From assembly GCA_030536165.1 (NCBI GenBank), contig JAUNQM010000048.1, positions 1-11,255 on the forward strand: a stretch of 11,255 bases of DNA, in the 5' to 3' direction. Source of the DNA: Prevotellaceae bacterium. GTDB taxonomy: Bacteria > Bacteroidota > Bacteroidia > Bacteroidales > Bacteroidaceae. Made by a program: the position numbers and the translations under genes. Positions 1 to 7,261 of the stretch are shown here, piece after piece (the stretch's first letter is position 1; each line of letters opens with the position of its first letter). Below the pieces are notes generated by a model, which was not told the origin of the DNA, searched no databases, and was given only the letters and a program-made list of their open reading frames with translations.

Positions 1-15
1 AAGTTTCAAGGTTCC

Positions 16-1215
16 TTACTCAGTCCTGCCAGGATAAGCCTCAATAGCTTTCTGGAGTACGAATAATGCTCGTGTCAGGTCTTCCTTTTTCAGCACGTAT
101 GCGATACGAACTTGATTTCGACCTGCGCCTGGAGTGGTGTAGAAACCCGATGCAGGAGCCATCATGACGGTCTCGCCTTCATAGTTGAATTCGCTGAGAC
201 ACCATGCACAGAACTTCTCGCTGTCATCGACAGGAAGCTGTGCGACGGTGTAGAAAGCGCCCATAGGAATTGGGGAATAGACACCAGGAATACGGTTTAG
301 TCCGTCGATAAGGCATTTGCGTCGCTCCACGTATTCATCGTAAACGTCGCGCGAATATTCTTCAGGTGCGTCGAGTGATGCCTCGGCAGCAATCTGTCCG
401 ATAAGCGGAGGAGACAGACGTGCTTGGCAGAACTTCATCACAGCCTTGCGCACTTCTACGTTTTTTGTTATCAAAGCACCGATACGTATGCCACACTCTG
501 AATAGCGTTTTGACACAGAGTCGATGAGCACAACATTATTTTGTATGCCTTCAAGATGACACGCGCTGATGTAAGGGCTGCCCGTGTATATGAACTCGCG
601 ATAGACTTCGTCGGAGAAAAGATAGAGGTCGTACTTCTTCACGAGGTCGCGTATCTGGTTCATCTCGCGGCGTGTGTAGAGGTAGCCAGTAGGGTTATTT
701 GGGTTACATATAAGTATCGCGCGCGTGTGTTCATTAATGAGTTCTTCAAACTTCTCAACCTTAGGCAGCGAGAAACCCTCGTCGATGGTGGTCGCTATTG
801 TGCGAATCTTCGCGCCGCAGGATATGGCAAACGCCATGTAGTTGGCGTAAGCAGGTTCCGGCACAATGATTTCATCGCCTGGGTTCAGACACGAAAGGAA
901 TGCAAAGAGCACGGCTTCGCTACCGCCGGAAGTGATGATGATGTCGTCGGCGGTGACGTTGATGTTGTACTTTTTGTAGTATTCCGTCAGACGTTCGCGA
1001 TAGTGCTTATACCCCTGTGATGGGCTATATTCCAGCACTTTCAAGTCTATGTTGTGGATGGCATCAATCGCGACTTGCGGAGTCGGCAGGTCAGGCTGAC
1101 CGATGTTCAGGTGATAGACTTTGATGCCTCTTTCCTTTGCTGCGTTTGCCAGAGGTGCGAGTTTCCTGATAGGAGACTCGGGCATTTCCATTCCGCGTAT
1201 TGATATCTTTGGCAT
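16..1215 (-). CDS. Class I/II PLP-dependent aminotransferase (aspartate aminotransferase-like)
   Basis: This 399-residue protein should transfer amino groups between an amino acid and a 2-oxo acid with PLP in the cytoplasm. The exact substrate cannot be read from sequence. Fold-type I landmarks are present: the substrate-loop NPNNPTG at 171-177, the cofactor-binding D202 in the SDEVYR strand, the Schiff-base lysine K236 in SVSKRYS, and a C-terminal arginine (NQVRIAYVL) in the usual carboxylate-binding place. Length is normal for the family. The ATG at 1215 is preferred because the ISIRGMEMPESPIRKL N-terminus that follows is typical of the Bacteroidetes branch. It is the last gene of a minus-strand cluster, 54 bases after the DUF4494 gene. 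That gap has no clear TAnnTTTG promoter, so cotranscription with the upstream genes is inferred. Aspartate or aromatic/branched-chain transamination are the likely alternatives. Confidence 0.93.
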   Translation of the reverse strand: MPKISIRGMEMPESPIRKLAPLANAAKERGIKVYHLNIGQPDLPTPQVAIDAIHNIDLKVLEYSPSQGYKHYRERLTEYYKKYNINVTADDIIITSGGSEAVLFAFLSCLNPGDEIIVPEPAYANYMAFAISCGAKIRTIATTIDEGFSLPKVEKFEELINEHTRAILICNPNNPTGYLYTRREMNQIRDLVKKYDLYLFSDEVYREFIYTGSPYISACHLEGIQNNVVLIDSVSKRYSECGIRIGALITKNVEVRKAVMKFCQARLSPPLIGQIAAEASLDAPEEYSRDVYDEYVERRKCLIDGLNRIPGVYSPIPMGAFYTVAQLPVDDSEKFCAWCLSEFNYEGETVMMAPASGFYTTPGAGRNQVRIAYVLKKEDLTRALFVLQKAIEAYPGRTE

Positions 1216-1229
1216 ATTATTAGTGTGTG

Positions 1230-1262
1230 TATAGTTGCTATAGTCTTTTATAGTTGCGATAG
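1230..1262. repeat. Tandem pair of TATAGTTGC-type 14-mers
   Basis: Two near-identical 14-mers lie 19 bases apart in the gap between the DUF4494 and aminotransferase genes: TATAGTTGCTATAG at 1230-1243 and TATAGTTGCGATAG at 1249-1262. The first is itself a 5-3-5 palindrome (TATAG-TTG-CTATA). The same 13-base core ATAGTTGCTATAG recurs at 7189-7201, directly after a longer repeat copy. This suggests a dispersed short repeat rather than chance. Its function is unknown. Confidence 0.55.
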
Positions 1263-1269
1263 GGTGGGT

Positions 1270-1812
1270 CTATGATAGTGGTTCGAAACCGTCTTCGCCT
1301 GCAACTGGCTCAATAGGTTCAGTTTCTTCAACTAGAGGCTTTAATGCCTTAGGCTTGAGTTCTTCGCCTTTAGCAATCACGTCGAGGATGTTGGTCTCTG
1401 TAATTGAGGCAACGACATAGTCGATGATTGAGCCTTTCATAATCTCCTCTGTGTTGCGGAATGCGCCTTGAGTAGATGGAGCCTGAACGAGATAGTTGAT
1501 GTTTGTGCGCTTCTCCTTGCCACTCTTTTCGTCAGGGACAATCATCTGAATCTTTACCTTATACCATTTATCTGCTGTTGGGTCTTCGTCGAAGAAGACT
1601 TCTTTGTAGCTTGCAATCTTCAGTGCTTCAACGTTGAGCTCGCCAGTGACGTATGCGCTGACCTCTTCGATGAGCGTTGTCTCTGCCTCTGCGAAGTTGA
1701 ATGCATCTACAACGTAATCTTCTTTCACGGACTTAGTCAGACCGTCTTCCATTGGTTTCTCACTCTTTACTTTTCCTTCAAACCATGTTGATGTTTTACA
1801 ATTTAATGCCAT
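1270..1812 (-). CDS. DUF4494 domain-containing protein
   Basis: This is a 180-residue soluble acidic protein with no signal peptide, membrane segment or recognisable catalytic motif. The opening (NCKTSTWFEGKVKSEKPMEDG), the KVKIQMIVPDEKSGKEKR stretch and the central TNINYLVQA region match what I know as DUF4494, a family essentially confined to Bacteroidetes and without assigned function. The last 25 residues are an acidic, proline-containing, probably disordered tail. The gene follows the YggS-type gene after 27 bases and precedes the aminotransferase by 54 bases on the same strand, so it probably sits in the same transcript. That context hints at a housekeeping role linked to PLP or amino-acid metabolism, but this is only inference. 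The start is ATG at 1812; no better in-frame start is visible. Confidence 0.85.
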   Translation of the reverse strand: MALNCKTSTWFEGKVKSEKPMEDGLTKSVKEDYVVDAFNFAEAETTLIEEVSAYVTGELNVEALKIASYKEVFFDEDPTADKWYKVKIQMIVPDEKSGKEKRTNINYLVQAPSTQGAFRNTEEIMKGSIIDYVVASITETNILDVIAKGEELKPKALKPLVEETEPIEPVAGEDGFEPLS

Positions 1813-1839
1813 AGTGTTCTTATATTATTAATGTGTTTA

Positions 1840-2511
1840 CTAATAAATTCTTTCTCCAAAGATCTTTGTGCCGACTCTCACCATTGTTGAGTCGCATTGT
1901 GCGGCAATCATATAGTCGTTGCTCATGCCCCAGCTGCATTGCTTGAAATATGGCGCATCGGCGAAGTATTGCTGTTTGACTTCGTTGAAGAAGTCTTTTG
2001 CCAGTGTGAATTCCTTTGCGATTTGTTCCTCGTTATCAGTGTATGTTGCCATCATCATGATGCCACAGATACGGACGCCTTTCATCTCTCTCCATTCGCC
2101 TTGAGTGAGCATCTCGCGACAGTCGTCAAGTGAAAAACCATACTTCGTTGCTTCTTCTGCAATGTGCAGTTCGAGCAAGACGTCGATGGTTCTGTTGTGC
2201 TTTTCAGCCTGTCGGTTTATCTCTTTTAGCAATTTCATTGAATCCACGGCTTCAATCATAGCGATGAATGGAGCGATGTATTTCACCTTATTGCTCTGCA
2301 GATGCCCGATGAAATGCCATACGATATCTTTTGGCAACGCATCATATTTGTGTACCAACTCCTGCTCATGGCTTTCACCAAACACACGCTGCCCACATTC
2401 GTAGGCTTCGAGTATGTCTTCTGCCGGATGATATTTGCTTACGGCAACAAGCTCAACTCCATCGGGGAGGGACGACCTGACCGCTGCTATGTTCTTCTGA
2501 ATGTCGGTCAT
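1840..2511 (-). CDS. YggS/PLPBP-family pyridoxal phosphate homeostasis protein
   Basis: This 223-residue protein belongs to the YggS/PROSC (PLPBP) family, fold-type III single-domain PLP binders. They show no known enzymatic activity and buffer intracellular PLP, affecting amino-acid and 2-oxo-acid pools. The PLP lysine is K26 in the family motif VAVSK. FGESHEQE at 44-51 and HFIGHLQSNK at 66-75 are the other family signatures, and the C-terminal GMSNDYMIAAQ...MVRVGTKIFGER supplies the phosphate-binding end. Length is typical. The ATG at 2511 overlaps the TGA of the upstream protease gene by four bases (ATGA), which argues for translational coupling and fixes the start. A DUF4494 gene and a PLP-dependent aminotransferase follow on the same strand. 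PLP supply next to a PLP consumer makes functional sense. Confidence 0.95.
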   Translation of the reverse strand: MTDIQKNIAAVRSSLPDGVELVAVSKYHPAEDILEAYECGQRVFGESHEQELVHKYDALPKDIVWHFIGHLQSNKVKYIAPFIAMIEAVDSMKLLKEINRQAEKHNRTIDVLLELHIAEEATKYGFSLDDCREMLTQGEWREMKGVRICGIMMMATYTDNEEQIAKEFTLAKDFFNEVKQQYFADAPYFKQCSWGMSNDYMIAAQCDSTMVRVGTKIFGERIY

Positions 2512-4412
2512 TCGCCTGTGCTGAGTATTATTGAAGCTACGCCTGTGATGTCGCTTACGGTTATTTCGTTGTCCTTGTCAACGTCGGCAGCCTCAAAGTT
2601 GAAAACACTTACTTCGTTTCCAAGAATGAATGAAGCTATCGTCGTGATGTCGGCAACGTCAACCGTTCCGTCATTGTTTGCATCGCCATTAAGGACTTCT
2701 TCCTTCACGTTGCCAAAGTCGAACGTAATCGTACCGAAATTATCGCCTTCAAGTGTAGTCTCCTTTATGTTTGTGATAGGTTTACCAGTGTATCCTACTT
2801 TAGTCGTGTAGTAATACTTCTGGGTCTTTGTGTCTTGATAGATGTCCTTGCACTCTGTAATAACTTCCGTCACGTTATCCCTACCTGGATATGGATCGGT
2901 GTAGTGGCTGGATGAATAAACCGATGAGTTGAACGTGGTGGATTCCGTTCCGTCATATATTACACCTCCTACTTGATATGAAGGATGCACGAAACCATCG
3001 GCAGGGACAAGTGTCATCAGCGACTTGCTCTTATAGATTTTGTTGCCAGTTATCGAGTCTGTGTCTGTTGTGTAACTGCTGTTTGGTGTCATTGTGAAAC
3101 CATTGTCGGTAATATCGTGAACTATCATTCCATGCCCAGGGACGGATGAGTTGCAACCGATATTCTGGATGTTTTCAACAATGAAATAGTGCTTTCCACC
3201 TTCTTCTCCTTCAGGATAGATGCGATAAGCCTTGCCTCCTTCTTCTGAAAGCGGCTTTAATGTGACCGTTTGTGAATCAGTCAAAGTCTCAATCTCCATC
3301 CAGTCCATATACTCGCGCTCCCATGCAGAATATGCATTTGGATAGTTTCCGTTCTTGGTGTATTCGCCTCCGTCCATCAAGTCCCAGTATTCGTAAGTCT
3401 GGTTTATCATTTTCGCTGGGTTAGCTGTGGCGTAAAGGTCAGGCATGCCGAGCGTATGTGAGAACTCATGGCAAAATAGTCCGATGCCAGCGACATGTGG
3501 GGTAGGGAAGGTGGATGGCTTTTTGTTGAGTTCACAACTTAATCCAACCTTTTGTGTCTTCACTCCCTGACCTGTATCGTATGTGCATGTAGTGACCTTT
3601 GGCCATATAAGGTCTGTAACGTTTGAGTTAGAACTCTGGCTGTAACTTGCACAGATGAAATAGACTAAATCAATGTAGCCGTCGTTGTTCTGGTCATACT
3701 GCTTGAGGTCGGCACTGTCTTTTATCAGTGTCATTGCGTCTGTGACAATGAGACTTACATTATCATTCCCCGCACCGTATGACTTCAATGCTTTTGGCAA
3801 CTTAACTGGTCCCACAACATCAAACTGCGGTCTGAATTGGCCAAAACTCATTTCGTTGAAGTACTCGGCAACGCTTTTGTAGTTCATGGCTAAAGTGCCT
3901 TCGGCAAATTCAGGGTCGAGAGTTTCGGCATTAAGGTATGCATCGAAAATCTCTTTTGAGTTGTTCCATCTGAATGTTGAATCCTGAAACTCAACCAAGA
4001 CAACGAGGGTCTTTGGCGTTCCTATATGAGGAAAATATCCCGCAGGAATCGACGATTCCTTCTTTCTTATGCTTACGCTTGCCTCAAACTGTGCAGCAAA
4101 AAGATTGATGTCTTGCTTTGCTATCAGTTCCTTTTCCTTTTGTGTACGCTGACCTATTTCATGTGCAAGCACGCCTGATGATTTCAAAGTACCGTCGCTT
4201 GTGGTTTCGGCAATGTAGAAAACTTCATTTTCTGCAACCAACAGAGCACCGTCAAGCGTTGTGACATAGTTCCCAAATTCATCGCCATGAGCAATAACTG
4301 TGATGAAGCTTCCATCGCTTTGCCTTATTGTCTGCGGCTCAGGGTCGGCTTTGCTTGCGTGCATGCTAATCACGTAGAGCAATGCATATATAAATAGGAA
4401 TAACTTTTTCAT
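2508..4412 (-). CDS. Secreted M6-family metalloprotease with C-terminal dockerin-like domain
   Basis: This 634-residue protein is probably an exported zinc endopeptidase of the immune-inhibitor-A-like M6 family. Residues 1-20 form a signal peptide with a short basic start and a hydrophobic core. A probable propeptide follows, and the catalytic domain spans roughly 130-420. The zinc motif is HEFSHTLGMPD at 315-325 (ligands H315 and H319, catalytic E316, third ligand probably D325). DQNNDGYID at 240-248 looks like a calcium loop seen in this family. A region without clear motifs (about 420-565) precedes two dockerin-like EF-hand repeats at about 575-597 and 610-630, with D577/N579/D581/D585 and D610/D612/D614/D621 as probable calcium ligands. 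No type IX secretion tail or lipobox is seen. Both ends overlap neighbours by ATGA, so translation should be coupled to the EFR1-type and YggS-type genes, which are cytoplasmic. Substrate and partner of the dockerin-like tail are unknown. Confidence 0.93.
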   Translation of the reverse strand: MKKLFLFIYALLYVISMHASKADPEPQTIRQSDGSFITVIAHGDEFGNYVTTLDGALLVAENEVFYIAETTSDGTLKSSGVLAHEIGQRTQKEKELIAKQDINLFAAQFEASVSIRKKESSIPAGYFPHIGTPKTLVVLVEFQDSTFRWNNSKEIFDAYLNAETLDPEFAEGTLAMNYKSVAEYFNEMSFGQFRPQFDVVGPVKLPKALKSYGAGNDNVSLIVTDAMTLIKDSADLKQYDQNNDGYIDLVYFICASYSQSSNSNVTDLIWPKVTTCTYDTGQGVKTQKVGLSCELNKKPSTFPTPHVAGIGLFCHEFSHTLGMPDLYATANPAKMINQTYEYWDLMDGGEYTKNGNYPNAYSAWEREYMDWMEIETLTDSQTVTLKPLSEEGGKAYRIYPEGEEGGKHYFIVENIQNIGCNSSVPGHGMIVHDITDNGFTMTPNSSYTTDTDSITGNKIYKSKSLMTLVPADGFVHPSYQVGGVIYDGTESTTFNSSVYSSSHYTDPYPGRDNVTEVITECKDIYQDTKTQKYYYTTKVGYTGKPITNIKETTLEGDNFGTITFDFGNVKEEVLNGDANNDGTVDVADITTIASFILGNEVSVFNFEAADVDKDNEITVSDITGVASIILSTGE

Positions 4413-5197
4413 GCTTCAACTTTTAACGGACAAACGTACTGGCCTTTGTTCTTTGTCGTACGATGATTGATTGCGTGCTTCGGGCAGTTGTGGTAACATG
4501 CCATGCAGTTGGTGCATGTTCCATCCTTTTTCCACTTCGGAGCGATTCCGTTGCCGCCTATAATGTTCTTTACAGGACATACGGTTGCGCATTTGCCACA
4601 CTTCGCACAGAGTGATTCATCGACCTTGAATGGCTTGTCGGATATGAACAAACTATTGAACGGCTCGCCGAGAATGTGTGTCAGAATCCAAGGCACAGGA
4701 CCTTTTGTCACCTGTTCTACACCTTTTCTCTTGTGTATAACATATTCTGAAATAATCTCAATATCGCGCTTTGCCTGCGACAGTTTCCAACTTTCCTTGT
4801 TTTTGTCATCAACATTAAACCCAGGCAGACATACGTAGCTTTCAGGCATGATGAGCGAGAACGCTGCGTCGAGGTGCATGCCTACTTTCGTCAAGTCTTC
4901 GCGCATCAGGGTCATCGCCTCGCCAATATTGTCGCCTGCGGTCATTAGGCAATAGGTGTAGCAATGCGATGCGTTGTGAATGTTAAGCAACTTGATGAAG
5001 TCTCTGACTATGCGTGGAGGCATCCAGCCATGCACAGGGAATACAAAACCGACCACATTGTCGTTGTCGCGTTCTGCCACGTGATGGTTGTCAGAAGTCA
5101 TCACGTCGGCAATGTTTGTAAGTTTGTCGTTAGTTGCTTTGGCAAGATATTCTGCTGCCCAGCGTGAGTTGCCTGTTCCTGAAAAGTAGTATATCAT
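4409..5197 (-). CDS. EFR1-type flavodoxin / 2x[4Fe-4S] ferredoxin fusion protein
   Basis: This probably cytoplasmic electron-transfer protein has 262 residues from the ATG at 5197. An N-terminal flavodoxin-like domain begins IYYFSGTGNSRWAAEYL, whose SGTGNS loop binds FMN phosphate. The C-terminal third carries two classical 4Fe-4S cysteine sets, CAKCGKCATVCP and CTNCMACYHNCP. This architecture is what databases call EFR1 family ferrodoxin; the physiological partner is unknown. The reading frame stays open to a TTG at 5227, ten codons upstream. I prefer 5197 because flavodoxin domains start right at this strand and because the predicted transcript start near 5239 leaves about 40 bases of leader rather than about 11. 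The stop overlaps the protease start by four bases. It is the first gene of the probable operon running down to position 16. Confidence 0.9.
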   Translation of the reverse strand: MIYYFSGTGNSRWAAEYLAKATNDKLTNIADVMTSDNHHVAERDNDNVVGFVFPVHGWMPPRIVRDFIKLLNIHNASHCYTYCLMTAGDNIGEAMTLMREDLTKVGMHLDAAFSLIMPESYVCLPGFNVDDKNKESWKLSQAKRDIEIISEYVIHKRKGVEQVTKGPVPWILTHILGEPFNSLFISDKPFKVDESLCAKCGKCATVCPVKNIIGGNGIAPKWKKDGTCTNCMACYHNCPKHAINHRTTKNKGQYVCPLKVEA

Positions 5198-5244
5198 ATC
5201 GAGTTTAATGGTTATGCGGTTGCACAATAGTCAGTCTTTGGGCA

Positions 5245-5252
5245 CAAAGTTA
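5245..5252 (-). promoter_or_regulatory. Bacteroidetes-type -7 box (TAACTTTG) for the EFR1-type operon
   Basis: Read on the minus strand, these bases are TAACTTTG, a full match to the TAnnTTTG consensus used by the Bacteroidetes primary sigma factor. A convincing TTTG -33 element at the usual distance is not visible. The box lies about 48 bases before the preferred EFR1-type ATG and just after the end of the FAD-protein gene, the right place for the promoter of the downstream cluster. Confidence 0.6.
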
Positions 5253-5304
5253 CAAAAAGTTTGCGTTATAATCGCTAAGTGAAGCAATTTTTTTGTAAGA
5301 AACC

Positions 5305-6888
5305 TTAATTTTCTGCTCCGAGCTGATTGGCAAGGGCGTCGGCACAGCGTTCGCCATCTATGGCTGCAGATACGATTCCACCAGCATATCCGGCACCTTC
5401 ACCGCATGGATATAAGCCGTTTATGCGCACGTGGGCAAGCGTTTCTGCGTCGCGAATAATGCGGATTGGCGACGAAGTCCTCGTCTCTACTCCTATCATC
5501 ACAGCCTCGTTTGTGGCAAAGCCGTGGCTTGTCTGCCCGAATTTCTTGAAGCCTTCTTGCAGTCGCTGTGTGATAAACTTCGGCATCCAGAAGTGTAGCG
5601 GTGATGAAATCAGCCCTGGTGCATAGCTGCTTTTTGGCAAGTCGTAACTGAGTTTTCCCTTGATGAAATCGTACATTCTCTGCGCTGGAGCGGTTTGTCG
5701 CATATTGCCTTGTTGCCAGCAGTCGGCTTCGAGTCGTTCCTGGAACTCCATCATTGCGAGCGGAGAAGGCTTTTCCTGTTGTAAGTCTTCGGGATGAATC
5801 TCCACCACCATGCCCGAATTGCTCCATTGCGTGTCGCGATGTGAAGGGCTCATGCCATTTACAACTATCTGTCTCGGCCCTGTAGCTGCTGGAATTACAA
5901 AGCCTCCAGGGCACATGCAGAAGCTATAGACGCCGCGACCTGCCACCTGTGTGACAAACGAATATTCGGCAGCAGGGAGCCAGTTGCCACGTCCGTTACG
6001 GTTGTGGTACTGAATCTGGTCGATGAGTTCTGCGGGATGTTCGAGTCTCACGCCCACAGCGATTCCTTTCGCCTCAATATCTATTCCACCATCGTAAAGC
6101 ATACGATAGACGTCGCGAGCCGAATGTCCGGTCGCAAGGATTACTGGCCCGAGGTATTCTTTATCGTTTTCTTCGATTTCACCGAGATATTTTGCACGTA
6201 CGCCTATCACTTTTTCGCCCTCTACGATGAGGCTTTCCATGCGCGTCTGGAAGTGTACTTCACCTCCGCAACTCTTTATTGTCTCGCGCATGTTTTCGAT
6301 TACTTTCGGCAATTTGTCGGTACCGATGTGCGGATGTGCGTCGGCAAGTATGTTGGTGTTTGCCCCGTGCTGACAGAAGATGTTGAGGATTCTCTCGGTG
6401 TTTCCGCGCTTTTTGCTGCGTGTGAATAGCTTTCCGTCGCTGTATGCACCGGCACCTCCCTCGCCAAAGCAGTAGTTGCTTTCGCTATCTACTTTCTGCG
6501 TCTTGGTGATGTTGGCAAGGTCTTTCTTGCGCGTATGTACGTCTTTTCCGCGTTCGAGAACTATAGGCTTGATGCCTAACTCGATAAGTCGGAGTGCAGC
6601 AAACAGTCCTGCGGGGCCTGCGCCAACCACAATTGCTTGTTTTTTGCCGCTTACAGGATGGTAGTTTATGCGGACAAACTCGTCGTCGTGAGGCATTTCG
6701 TTTACGTAGCAGCGTATTCTCAGGTTGACGAAAATGTCGCGATGACGAGCGTCGATGCTGCGTCGGAGCACTCTCACCTTGTTTATTGTGCGTGCGTCTA
6801 AGCCCTTGTCTTTGGCTATGAAGTCCTTAATCCTCTCCTCGTCGAAAGCCTGTTGAGGCAGGATTCTTATGTCGTATTCGTGAATCAT
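5305..6888 (-). CDS. COG2509-type FAD-dependent oxidoreductase
   Basis: This 527-residue cytoplasmic flavoprotein belongs to the group annotated as uncharacterised FAD-dependent dehydrogenases (COG2509); the substrate is not known. An N-terminal domain of about 80 residues, starting MIHEYDIRILPQQ and containing VRVLRRSIDARHRDIFV, is typical of the family. The dinucleotide-binding loop VVGAGPAG follows at about 87-94, with E112 at the end of the second strand. The signature FGEGGAGAYSDGKL lies at 141-154, and the C-terminal FAD motif GEGAGYAGGI near 496-505. Length is normal and no domain is missing. The ATG at 6888 is supported by the conserved N-terminus, even though the predicted transcript start is almost at the codon. 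The gene stands alone with its own -7 box. It ends 77 bases before the EFR1-type reading frame on the same strand with no obvious terminator between, so some read-through is possible. Confidence 0.92.
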   Translation of the reverse strand: MIHEYDIRILPQQAFDEERIKDFIAKDKGLDARTINKVRVLRRSIDARHRDIFVNLRIRCYVNEMPHDDEFVRINYHPVSGKKQAIVVGAGPAGLFAALRLIELGIKPIVLERGKDVHTRKKDLANITKTQKVDSESNYCFGEGGAGAYSDGKLFTRSKKRGNTERILNIFCQHGANTNILADAHPHIGTDKLPKVIENMRETIKSCGGEVHFQTRMESLIVEGEKVIGVRAKYLGEIEENDKEYLGPVILATGHSARDVYRMLYDGGIDIEAKGIAVGVRLEHPAELIDQIQYHNRNGRGNWLPAAEYSFVTQVAGRGVYSFCMCPGGFVIPAATGPRQIVVNGMSPSHRDTQWSNSGMVVEIHPEDLQQEKPSPLAMMEFQERLEADCWQQGNMRQTAPAQRMYDFIKGKLSYDLPKSSYAPGLISSPLHFWMPKFITQRLQEGFKKFGQTSHGFATNEAVMIGVETRTSSPIRIIRDAETLAHVRINGLYPCGEGAGYAGGIVSAAIDGERCADALANQLGAEN

Positions 6889-6892
6889 AATG

Positions 6893-6900
6893 CAAAAGTA
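6893..6900 (-). promoter_or_regulatory. Bacteroidetes-type -7 box (TACTTTTG) for the FAD oxidoreductase gene
   Basis: On the minus strand this reads TACTTTTG, matching TAnnTTTG. It ends only four bases before the ATG at 6888. If the transcript starts the usual five or so bases after the box, the mRNA would have essentially no leader. No clear -33 TTTG is visible at the expected distance. Confidence 0.5.
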
Positions 6901-6990
6901 CGAATTATTTTTGTAATATGTGGCAGTCGCGGGTGATTTTTTTGCAATTATGTTGAGGCGTTAGATGGATAGAATGAGATTGACTATTGT

Positions 6991-7071
6991 CTTCCGTTGT
7001 CGCGACTCGGCATAATGCAAATAAGTTTGCCTTCCGCTCTCGCTGCTCCAACGGCTCCGTGTCAAGCACGG
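6991..7071. repeat. Intergenic repeat-like block with short palindromes
   Basis: This block contains a 13-base direct repeat, CTTCCGTTGTCGC at 6991-7003 and CTTCCGCTCTCGC at 7031-7043 (two mismatches, 40 bases apart). It also has two small palindromes, GCAAA-TAAG-TTTGC at 7017-7030 and CCGTG-TCAAG-CACGG at 7057-7071. No open reading frame or promoter explains it. The last palindrome resembles dispersed palindromic repeats reported in several unrelated bacteria. Membership in such a family is inference from memory. Confidence 0.45.
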
Positions 7072-7111
7072 AATGACGAGTTGAGGGCGTGAAAATACAC
7101 CTTATTAAATA

Positions 7112-7144
7112 ACGCGTGCGTGCTCGCGTGCGCGCGCATATATG
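7112..7144. other. Alternating purine-pyrimidine (Z-DNA-prone) tract
   Basis: Strict purine-pyrimidine alternation runs over 7112-7123 and, after one break at 7124, over 7125-7144. It is mainly GC/GT steps ending in ATATATG. Such tracts can adopt left-handed DNA under negative supercoiling. It runs into the 45-base repeat copy beginning at 7136. A shorter alternating tract (9235-9247) lies next to the other copy. Confidence 0.5.
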
Positions 7145-7180
7145 AGCACAAAATGAAAAAAAGTCCTACTTTTTGTGAGA
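7136..7180 (+). repeat. 45-base inverted repeat, copy A (left of aspartate kinase gene)
   Basis: This segment matches the reverse complement of 9178-9222 at 39 of 45 positions by hand alignment, including 18 identical bases in the core. Read on this strand it contains a short open frame from ATG 7153 to TAG 7233 (26 residues beginning MKKSPTFCEIF). The other copy encodes MKKSPMFCEIF in the matching frame. Whether the peptide, the DNA or the opposite-strand promoter-like sequence is what is conserved cannot be decided here. Confidence 0.7.
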
Positions 7181-7261
7181 TTTTTTTCATAGTTGCTATA
7201 GATTCTACGGATGCGATAAAATGTACGTTGTAGTATCATCTATGGCATATTTGAGGCCTTC

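Noticed and set aside
5399..5914. 171-codon minus-strand frame inside the FAD oxidoreductase gene
   Set aside because: It is in another frame of the same strand within an intact family member, with no family resemblance of its own.
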